Shown: positions 1 through 5,808 of the stretch, piece by piece | How the letters are laid out: each line of letters starts with the position of its first letter | Numbering within the stretch: position 1 is the first letter of the stretch | Assembly: GCA_016208665.1 (NCBI GenBank) | Contig: JACQXT010000015.1 | Span: 2,295-9,123 of the forward strand | Direction of reading: 5' to 3' | From: Chitinivibrionia bacterium | GTDB taxonomy: Bacteria > Krumholzibacteriota > Krumholzibacteriia > WVZY01 | Length of the DNA stretch: 6,829 bases | Notes under the pieces: model-generated | The model's database searches: none | The model's input: only the letters and a program-made list of their open reading frames with translations | What the model was told of the DNA's origin: nothing | Position numbers and translations under genes: made by a program

Positions 1-522
1 GACGAGGAACCACTGTGAGATCTCCGTTTCGCCCGGAAGAATCTGCGCATCGGAAACCGCGGCCCTTATGCCGCTCTCCTCCCGCACGACTCTGAGATAC
101 TCCTCGTATTTCGCGGCATTGTCCGAGCTGCAGTAGACAAGTTCGTCCCCGCTTCCGAGTATTGCAAATTCCTTAAAAACAGGCAGCCTGGCACGGACAA
201 AATCCGTATAGGCGGTGATTGCATCTCGCGCGTTTTGTCTCGACAGCGAATCAGTCGATTGGATGAAGTTTTCGATCTGACGTGCGAACGAGGGCGATCG
301 CGCCAGCACGCCGAAGTCGATCGACGTGTTGTAGTACCACAGGTCAACTTTCCCTTTTGTATTTACGAGGATGGACGGAAACTTTTCGCTTATCTTCTCC
401 TTTAAAAAAGTCTCGGTGCTCCTCATCGTCACCAGACCGATAACCAGAGACGTTATAATCACGTTGACGACCACGAGCGTGATTATCTTAGCCGAGAAAC
501 TTTTTCTGATATATCTAAACAA
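1..522 (-). CDS. N-terminal part of a membrane-anchored sensor protein (partial, leaves the window)
   Basis: An open frame of 174 codons runs from a TTG at 522 off the left edge without a stop. The start is chosen because GGAGG lies seven bases upstream; the first in-frame ATG is about 33 codons in, after the membrane segment. The product begins MFRYIRKSFSAK, a basic tip, followed by one hydrophobic segment at about residues 13-33 (KIITLVVVNVIITSLVIGLV). Then comes a hydrophilic, helix-rich stretch typical of a periplasmic sensing domain bounded by a second membrane helix outside the window. This layout is usual for sensor histidine kinases, chemoreceptors and GGDEF or adenylate cyclase proteins; no effector domain is visible, so the output is unknown. 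It lies downstream of the ferredoxin gene on the same strand, but a terminator separates them, so it probably has its own promoter. Confident as a gene, unsure of class. Confidence 0.72.
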   Translation of the reverse strand, partial: MFRYIRKSFSAKIITLVVVNVIITSLVIGLVTMRSTETFLKEKISEKFPSILVNTKGKVDLWYYNTSIDFGVLARSPSFARQIENFIQSTDSLSRQNARDAITAYTDFVRARLPVFKEFAILGSGDELVYCSSDNAAKYEEYLRVVREESGIRAAVSDAQILPGETEISQWFLV

Positions 523-552
523 TCGATCTCCTCCGGGCGGTCTAGTCAAGCT

Positions 553-561
553 TGTATAGCA
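553..561 (-). promoter_or_regulatory. Possible extended -10 promoter for the sensor gene
   Basis: Reading on the minus strand, TGC followed by TATACA forms an extended -10 element (TGn plus a five-of-six match to TATAAT). It would start RNA near 546, about 24 bases before the TTG start. No good -35 hexamer is found 17 bases upstream (GGACGT), which extended -10 promoters can tolerate. Placed between the ferredoxin terminator and the sensor gene, it fits the need for a separate promoter, but the call is weak. Confidence 0.35.
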
Positions 562-623
562 AGAAAAATACACAAACGTCCTGCCGAGGCAGTATTTGGA
601 ATGCAGCAGACAAGCTATTTCCC

Positions 624-665
624 TAAAAATCAAGCGGCGATCGGAATGGTGCTCCAATCGCCGCT
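624..665 (-). terminator. Rho-independent terminator of the ferredoxin gene
   Basis: On the minus strand a 12-bp stem (AGCGGCGATTGG pairing with CCGATCGCCGCT, one G-T wobble) closes a nine-base loop. It is followed after two bases by ATTTTTA. It starts 37 bases after the ferredoxin stop codon. The stem strength and T-run make this a good intrinsic terminator and separate the ferredoxin from the sensor gene downstream. Confidence 0.82.
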
Positions 666-702
666 CGGGTCTTCGCTTCGCAATCTGCGGGAAGCCGCAG
701 AA

Positions 703-1004
<302 letters not shown>

Positions 1005-1015
<11 letters not shown>

Positions 1016-1032
1016 CGCGCCGAAAACGCGTC
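1005..1032 (-). terminator. Terminator-like hairpin inside the ferredoxin leader (possible attenuator)
   Basis: On the minus strand GACGCG and CGCGTC form a six-bp GC-rich stem around a seven-base loop, followed by TCC and then six T. The T-run ends where the ferredoxin Shine-Dalgarno begins, leaving no room for a promoter after it. Any transcript of the ferredoxin must therefore read through this element. It is either an attenuator, the end of a short leader RNA, or a weak terminator that is mostly ignored. The three bases between stem and T-run make it weaker than the classic form. Confidence 0.5.
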
Positions 1033-1082
1033 AACCCCTGAACTACTTTATTATCAGGGTGTTAGCCTGATTTGGTGCAACT
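1033..1082 (-). ncRNA. Structured leader upstream of the ferredoxin gene (unassigned class)
   Basis: Between the predicted transcription start (about 1082) and the terminator-like hairpin, two helices that exclude each other can be drawn. One is ATCAGG (1071-1066) with CCTGAT (1058-1053), loop of seven. The other is AACaCCCTGA (1063-1054, one bulged A) with TCAGGGGTT (1041-1033). Both use the same CCTGA strand. The first hairpin's loop also contains CTA, which could pair with TAG in the A-rich tail (AATAAAGTAG), giving a small pseudoknot. I recognise no known riboswitch consensus. It may be a leader switch, a short RNA or chance. Confidence 0.35.
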
Positions 1083-1088
1083 GAGCTT

Positions 1089-1117
1089 AAGATACCTCAC
1101 GTCCGTTGTTTTGTCAA
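1089..1117 (-). promoter_or_regulatory. Sigma-70-type promoter of the ferredoxin gene
   Basis: On the minus strand a perfect TTGACA (1117-1112) is followed by a 17-base spacer and TATCTT (1094-1089, four of six). Transcription would begin near 1082, giving a leader of about 92 bases before the ATG. The same arrangement (consensus -35, 17 bases, TATnnT) is found in front of the TonB receptor gene in this window, which supports both calls. Confidence 0.7.
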
Positions 1118-1292
1118 GCAAAACGGCATCCGCGCCGCTCAAGCACAGGATTCTTTCTCATCGTGCACAAGCGCTCCTTCCGTGTTCCCTCCATTGCAAA
1201 TAGCACCACGGACAGGATAATTATTCCCTTTGCATTCCGGGCCCGGCGCCGCTTCTTGCGTTGCCCTTCGGGCGATCCCCGCCCGTGCGTAT

Positions 1293-3663
1293 TCACATGC
1301 CGATTTCTATGCCGGCATACACGTTCCGTGTCGCCGCGGGATAGAATTCGCCGCCTTCTCCATGGGTTGCATAAAGCGCATCCGTCACGTTGAAGACCTG
1401 CACGATCAAATCGATGTTCCTGAGACTCCACAGTCTGTCGATGTGACAGTTCATCGATGCATTCATAACCGTCGACGGATCCACAACCGTCTCCGGCCGC
1501 GGCTCGCCCGATGCGTACCACGCGCCTTCGAAATTATTCGTGTATTTCTTCCCCTCATGGTGCGCCCACACGGAGAAATCGAAGCGATGAACCTTAAACG
1601 ATACTCGGAGGTTCCACAGCACGCCCGCGAATCCGGCAAGCCTGTTTCCGTCGAGAACGTATGCGACGGTGGAATCCGGGTTGGGCGGATTCCTCATGTA
1701 TTCCTCCGCGCTGTCGTAGAGCGTATACCGGTCAAGCGTGTTCTTGCTGAACGATGCATTGCCGTTCATCTTCAAGCCCTGCCGAGGCTCGTATTCGGCG
1801 GCAAGTTCCAGGCCTTTATGGCTCGTTCGCTCCGCGTTGCCGGTCCTCGGAATGCCGAAACGATCCAGTCCTCCGCTTTTGACGATCTCATCCCGGAAAC
1901 CCATATAGAATAGATTCAACGAAACCGCGGCATTGTTCGCCGACACATGGTATCCCAGCTCGAAATCGTCGAGCACCTCCGGCTTGACGAGCGGATCGTC
2001 GAAGTCGTATTCCCCGGGCGCGATCTCGCTGAACTGCGGCACCGCCCCTCCGCTCGATTCGGCGGCGTCATAGAGGTTCTTGAGTCTCGGTTCCCTGCCC
2101 GTCCTAGAGTAGCTGACATACCCGTTCGTCTGGTCCGTGAAATTAACATTGATTCCGATTCTCGGATTCATGAACAGATAGGACACTCTGAAATCGTTTC
2201 CCGCAAATGCCTCGTCGAAAATGCGGTAACCGTTGTATATTGCTTGCACGCTCGCTTTCAGCACTACCGTATCCGCCAGATGAAGACCCTCATCGGCATA
2301 TGCAGACACTATCGTTTTCGCGCCTTTGTATTCGTAGTAGCGCCTGTCCGCGGGCACTCCCGACGCAAGGTTCTGCGCCCATAGCACCGTTCCCCAGTGC
2401 ACCGACTGGTGGTATCGCGCCTCCAGGCCGGCGTTGAGCTCCCCGCGGGCGTGTTTCACCGACAATCTCGGAAGCCAGCCGCCTTGTTTGTTCGCCACGT
2501 GCGCGCGGATGAGCGATTTCCCCGGGTTGGAGCCGGGTGCGAATCCGAATTCGCGTGTAATCCGGTAGTACGTCGTATCGGCCCACGATCCGTCATAATC
2601 GAAAAAACCGTCGCCCTGAATGTAAAAGAGCGTGTTGTGCAGAGTCCATTCCTCTCCGAGTGTCGTTCAGATGGCTCTTCGGAATTCCGTAATACGCAAG
2701 ATGATCCCGTATCGGACCGCCGTATACGTGAATGTTCGCGGTGGTATGCTCGGTATACCGGGCTGCGCCGAAGAAATATGAATTGTAATCAACCCACGAA
2801 TCGTTCCGGTAGCCGTCGGATAACAGCCGCGAAAACCTCCCGTACAAAGAGTACGTGTTGGCGATGAGGCCGGAATTGAGCTTGAGGGTGTACTTCTGCG
2901 TATCGAAGCTTCCGTAACCCATGCCGATGCGCACCTCGGGCAGCGCGGAGAATACCGACGTAACCAGATTCACCGTCCCGCCGATCGCCGGCGGCCCGTA
3001 GAACGAACTCCCCGCCCCCCGCTGCAGCTGGATATCCTGCAGGTTGGCGGCGAGGTCCGGAAAATCGACCCAGTACACGTCATGATCCTCCGGATCGTTC
3101 TGCGGCACGCCGTTTATCATGACGGAGATTCTCCGCTGGTCGAATCCGCGCAGCGTCAGATAATTGTACCCGATGCCGTTTCCGCTCTCCGAGTAAAAGG
3201 ACGTTGACGGGAGTTCGCCGAGCAGCATGGGAATGTCCTGCACCGTGTAGCGATCGGCGAGTTCCTCCGAGGAGATATTCGACACGGCCGCCGGCGAATA
3301 TCGTTCCCTCGCTCTCGTTGCCGTAACATATACCTTTTCCCCCGGCAGAATGGTCTGTTCCATGGCGAACGTCATTCCTGCAATGTCGGAAGAAACCACG
3401 ACCGTTTTCTTCTGAACCTTGTATCCGAGAAAGCTCGCGCTGACGGTGTACACTCCCTCGTCAACCGCCGCAAAGAGGAAATCTCCTCCTTCGCCGGAAG
3501 AAAGGCCGAGCGCCGTTCCTTCGATCATGACGGCCGCTCCCGCGAGACGCGCTCCCGTCAGGCCGTCGACGACCGTGCCGGCGATCGAATAGCGCGAGGC
3601 GCTCGCGTTCCCCGCAGCCAGCAAAGAGATCAGGATCGGGATGACAAGCTTTAACCGTTTCAT
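1293..3663 (-). pseudogene. TonB-dependent outer-membrane receptor, predicted thiamine uptake, frame broken
   Basis: Outer-membrane beta-barrel receptor importing a scarce nutrient with energy from TonB-ExbB-ExbD. ATG at 3663 is chosen: the site GGAGGAAGTGATC precedes it, and a clean signal peptide follows (MKRLKLVIPILISLLAAGNA). Upstream in-frame TTG and GTG codons overlap or crowd that site. Domains in order: carboxypeptidase-regulatory-like domain at residues 25-105; a TonB-box-like segment near 110 (EKVYVTATRA); plug at about 120-235, including YLTLRGFDQRRISVMINGVP and GAGSSFYGPPAIGGTVN; then the barrel. This frame stays family-like to about residue 337 (GIPKSHLNDTRR), then meets a stop at 2593. 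Family-like sequence resumes in another frame near 2656 (EEWTLHNTLFYIQGDGFF) and runs about 450 residues to the end (TRNVYAGIEIGM), with REPRLKNLYDAAE and FRDEIVKSG on the way. The TPP riboswitch in front implies thiamine or a precursor as cargo; this is inferred from regulation. A true pseudogene or an assembly error are both possible. Confidence 0.85.
2645..2666 (-). other. Frame junction in the TonB receptor gene
   Basis: The frame encoding the plug and first barrel strands stays family-like through LNDTRR. The frame encoding the rest of the barrel has a stop at 2669-2667 and opens just after it. The switch must therefore fall in the few codons around ACTCGGAGAGGAATGG. No long homopolymer is present here. 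From memory of the family, about 25-40 residues usually separate the LNDTRR and EEWTLHN equivalents, so the lesion looks like an internal deletion of a non-multiple of three rather than a single lost base. Confidence 0.7.
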
Positions 3664-3679
3664 ATCGATCACTTCCTCC

Positions 3680-3705
3680 AAAAAAAAACCACCTGTCGAG
3701 GTGGT
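3680..3705 (-). terminator. Intrinsic terminator forming the TPP riboswitch expression platform
   Basis: On the minus strand ACCACCT and AGGTGGT form a seven-bp stem with the four-base loop CGAC, and the stem runs straight into T8. It lies between the TPP aptamer and the receptor gene, and the ribosome site GGAGG begins one base after the T-run. This is the standard place for a transcription-attenuating terminator. When it forms, the receptor gene would not be transcribed. Confidence 0.88.
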
Positions 3706-3728
3706 GAGACAATCTGGAGTTCTTGCGC

Positions 3729-3800
3729 CGCTTCCCTACGCTGGTATTATCCAGATCAGGTTCAAGGGTCTCTCTCAGGTCCTCAAGACCACCCCTAACG
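3729..3800 (-). promoter_or_regulatory. TPP (thi-box) riboswitch aptamer
   Basis: The minus strand carries the full set of conserved thi-box segments in order: AGGGGTGG, a small P3 hairpin (GGTC-TTGAG-GACC), CTGAGAGAGACCC, GAACCTGATCTGGATAATA and CCAGCGTAGGGAAG. The CTGAGA and CTGATCTGGATAATxCCAGCG blocks bind thiamine pyrophosphate in this RNA class. P1 can be drawn as CGTT (3800-3797) with AGCG (3732-3729), including one wobble. The variable P3 arm is short. TPP binding is expected to switch off the downstream gene, here a TonB-dependent receptor, an arrangement known for outer-membrane thiamine transporters. Confidence 0.96.
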
Positions 3801-3803
3801 ACT

Positions 3804-3825
3804 GTATGCTGTGTATTCAGCATAC
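3804..3825. repeat. Perfect 8-bp inverted repeat overlapping the receptor promoter
   Basis: GTATGCTG and CAGCATAC are exact inverse complements separated by six bases. The right arm contains the -10 hexamer of the receptor promoter, and the predicted start site falls inside the spacer. Only half of the repeat would be transcribed, so it is more likely a DNA site for a dimeric regulator than an RNA hairpin. No known operator consensus is recognised. Confidence 0.55.
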
Positions 3826-3847
3826 GGCGGTATAAAGCGCGTGTCAA
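3819..3847 (-). promoter_or_regulatory. Sigma-70-type promoter of the TPP riboswitch and receptor gene
   Basis: On the minus strand a perfect TTGACA (3847-3842), a 17-base spacer and TATGCT (3824-3819, four of six) place the start near 3812. That is about a dozen bases before the TPP aptamer, an ideal spacing for riboswitch control. It overlaps an inverted repeat, so it may also be under protein control. Confidence 0.75.
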
Positions 3848-3933
3848 ACGCAATCTCGATATGGTAGCCTTTTGCGGGTGTGTGCGCACGCCGCCGCTTT
3901 CATGCGCTCGAACACGAACAAGAGAGGTAAGAC

Positions 3934-5427
3934 ATGGCTCTCTCCGATTCAGGCGCCATGCATGAGGACCCGGATGAATTTCGCGCCGCCGTCGATCGGG
4001 CAACCGCCTGGATAATAGACTACTTCAAGCATCCTGAGCGCTATCCGGTTCTGTCCCGAGTCAAACCCGGAGATGTATCGCGCTCCTTTTCCCCGTCGCC
4101 GCCCGAGCGCGGCAGACCTCTCGAAGCCATACTCGACGATTTCGAGCGGGCAATTGTCCCAGGCATAACGCACTGGAACCATCCGTCTTTCTTCGCCTAT
4201 TTCGCGATTTCAGGGTCCATGCCCGGCATCCTTGGGGAATACCTGAGCGCCGCCCTCAATGTGAACGGCATGCTTTGGAGGACGAGCCCTGCCCTGACCG
4301 AGCTGGAGCAGGTTTCTCTCGGTTACCTTCGAGACATGCTGGGCCTTCCGAAAGACATGTTCGGCATGATACTGGACACCGCCTCGACCTCGAGCCTCAT
4401 CGCAATCGCCGCGGCCCGCGAGGCGCTTCAGGATCTCGACATTCGCGTCAAGGGAATGGCGGGCAGAAGCGACCTGCCTCCCCTTATACTGTACACTTCC
4501 CGCGAATCCCATTCCTCCGTGGAAAAGGCCGCCATCGTCCTGGGAATCGGCCAGGAAAACGTGCGCAAGATCGCTGTGGACGATCGCTTCAGAATGGATG
4601 CGGCGGATCTCGAGAGATGCATCGAGCGCGATATCGCATCGGGCAAACGCCCGTTTTGCGTCGTCGCCACGGTCGGCACGACCTCAACAACCAGCGTCGA
4701 TCCGGTCCCCGCCATCGTGGAAATCTGCGGGCGTTTTTCTCTCTGGCTCCACGTAGACGCCGCCTATGCGGGAATGGCCGCCATCCTGCCCGAAATGCGG
4801 CACACGCTCCATGGATGCGGCTCGGCCGACTCGCTCGTCGTCAATCCGCACAAGTGGCTCGCAACGCCTATCGATATCAGCGCGTTCTACTGCCGCAAGC
4901 CGGATATACTCAGGAATGCGTTTTCATTGGTGCCCGAGTACCTGAGAACGCCCGAGGATCCGGCCGCGACCAACCTCATGGACTACGGATTTCAGCTTGG
5001 CCGCCGATTCCGCGCCCTGAAGCTCTGGATGGTCATAGAATATTTCGGAGTTCGAGGCCTTCAGTCGATGATCAGAGAGCATGTGCGCCTCGCCCGAGCG
5101 CTCGAGAGCCGCATCGTGGAGAGTCCCTTGTTCGAGCTCATGGCGCCCGTCCCGTTCAGCACCGTGTGTTTCCGCCTCAATCCATCGGCGCAAGCGTGCG
5201 TTGCCGCAACGGAATCGGAGGATTCGCGGGAAGCGGCCTCGCAGGAATTGAACGAGGCGCTTCTCAACGCCGTCAACGCCACCGGCGAAGCGTACCTTTC
5301 GCATACAAAGCTCAATGGGAGATTTTCTCTCCGGTGCGCCATCGGCAATATGCGAACCGCCTCCCGGCATATTGATTCGTTGTGGCATATTCTGAATGAA
5401 CAGGCAAGCGTGATCCTGAAGCTATAA
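3934..5427 (+). CDS. Group II PLP-dependent decarboxylase, aromatic-L-amino-acid decarboxylase-like
   Basis: A 497-residue cytosolic enzyme of the usual family length, predicted to remove CO2 from an amino acid (aromatic by closest family resemblance) to give an amine. Family landmarks appear in order: HWNHPSFFAYF (80-90), LWRTSPALTELE (114-125), GMILDTAS in the PLP phosphate-binding region (144-151), SHSSVEKA with the ring-stacking His193, VATVGTTSTTSVDP (244-257), HVDAAYAG with Asp275 for the pyridine nitrogen, NPHKW with Schiff-base Lys307, and LGRRFRALKLW (355-365). Tyr336 in VPEYLRT aligns with the catalytic-loop Tyr332 of human DOPA decarboxylase. With both His193 and Tyr336 present, a true decarboxylase is favoured over an aldehyde synthase. 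ATG at 3934 has GAGG six bases upstream. It is divergent from the receptor gene; no operon partner or clear promoter is visible. Substrate (Tyr, Trp, DOPA, Phe or another) cannot be read from sequence alone. Confidence 0.93.
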   Translation: MALSDSGAMHEDPDEFRAAVDRATAWIIDYFKHPERYPVLSRVKPGDVSRSFSPSPPERGRPLEAILDDFERAIVPGITHWNHPSFFAYFAISGSMPGILGEYLSAALNVNGMLWRTSPALTELEQVSLGYLRDMLGLPKDMFGMILDTASTSSLIAIAAAREALQDLDIRVKGMAGRSDLPPLILYTSRESHSSVEKAAIVLGIGQENVRKIAVDDRFRMDAADLERCIERDIASGKRPFCVVATVGTTSTTSVDPVPAIVEICGRFSLWLHVDAAYAGMAAILPEMRHTLHGCGSADSLVVNPHKWLATPIDISAFYCRKPDILRNAFSLVPEYLRTPEDPAATNLMDYGFQLGRRFRALKLWMVIEYFGVRGLQSMIREHVRLARALESRIVESPLFELMAPVPFSTVCFRLNPSAQACVAATESEDSREAASQELNEALLNAVNATGEAYLSHTKLNGRFSLRCAIGNMRTASRHIDSLWHILNEQASVILKL

Positions 5428-5744
5428 GATGTAATCACAAGCCATTATGCTGCTCGATGCGCGCCCGGCAGGCTGTTCCCGGAACCGAACGGCGTCGAGA
5501 ACCTGACTCCCTCGGCGATCCGTCGCTCGATGCCGCCAAACTGCCCCTTTGCAAAACGATTCGATTCGTGTAAGCTAGTCCCCGATCGCAATGGCAGGAT
5601 CCGAGGCCGGATGATTCCTTCCGCCGGCTTTCCCCACGATCCGAACGTGCCGGGCTTTGCATCCCGATCGAATATTGGGACGCGACGCATGTATGTAGCC
5701 GTCGAGACGGCCGGGTTTCCATGGCGCCGGGATCGTCTTGGAAC
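5428..5744 (+). other. Intergenic stretch with no recognisable gene
   Basis: About 317 bases between the decarboxylase stop and the next promoter. Short open frames exist on both strands, but they are Arg/Pro-rich, lack ribosome sites and show no family motif. No clear intrinsic terminator follows the decarboxylase. The best candidate is a five-bp GCCGG/CCGGC stem near 5613-5630 with only a short T-run after it. An 8-base palindrome-containing word, CCCGATCG, occurs near 5580 and near 5666. Confidence 0.5.
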
Positions 5745-5772
5745 CTGACAGCCGTCCGTTCGTATATATAAT
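5745..5772 (+). promoter_or_regulatory. Strong sigma-70-type promoter of the beta-propeller gene
   Basis: CTGACA (5745-5750, five of six) is followed by a 16-base spacer and a perfect TATAAT (5767-5772). Transcription would begin near 5779, leaving a short leader of about 30 bases before the ATG at 5809. No regulatory structure is evident in that leader. Confidence 0.75.
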
Positions 5773-5808
5773 ACGTGTTTCTCTAACTTTTTTGAAAGGA
5801 GCACCGCA

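Noticed and set aside
581..592. Small CTGCC/GGCAG inverted repeat between the sensor and ferredoxin genes
   Set aside because: The stem leaves a loop of two to four bases and no T-run follows; likely chance.
1053..1071. Resemblance of the ferredoxin leader hairpin plus A-rich tail to a preQ1-I riboswitch
   Set aside because: The loop has only seven bases, too short to hold the pseudoknot strand and the ligand-pairing C of that class, and a ferredoxin is not a usual target.
1114..1240. Short minus-strand frame with a hydrophobic stretch (GIIILSVVLFAMEG) between the receptor and the ferredoxin
   Set aside because: No ribosome site precedes a start codon here, and the frame only continues an out-of-frame reading of the receptor's 3' end into the promoter region.
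1269..1285. Six-bp hairpin (CGGGCG / CGCCCG) just after the receptor stop, considered as its terminator
   Set aside because: No T-run follows on the minus strand, so it does not meet the intrinsic-terminator pattern. It could still stabilise the transcript end.
1230..2384. Plus-strand open frames opposite the receptor gene
   Set aside because: No ribosome sites or recognisable protein features; they mirror the receptor coding strand.
2593..2669. Programmed frameshift as the explanation for the two receptor frames
   Set aside because: No slippery heptamer or downstream stimulator at the junction, TonB receptors are not known to use one, and residues appear to be missing, which frameshifting would not explain.
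3831..3836. Plus-strand TATAAA as the decarboxylase promoter -10
   Set aside because: No -35 match at 16-18 bases upstream (at most two of six); mentioned as a possibility only.
4275..5375. Long second open frame on the plus strand inside the decarboxylase gene
   Set aside because: It is Arg/His/Pro-rich with no family motif, and the other frame encodes a full, motif-complete decarboxylase. It is a shadow produced by GC-rich codon use.
5530..5748. 72-residue plus-strand open frame upstream of the propeller gene
   Set aside because: No ribosome site, odd composition and no motif; it runs into the next gene's promoter.
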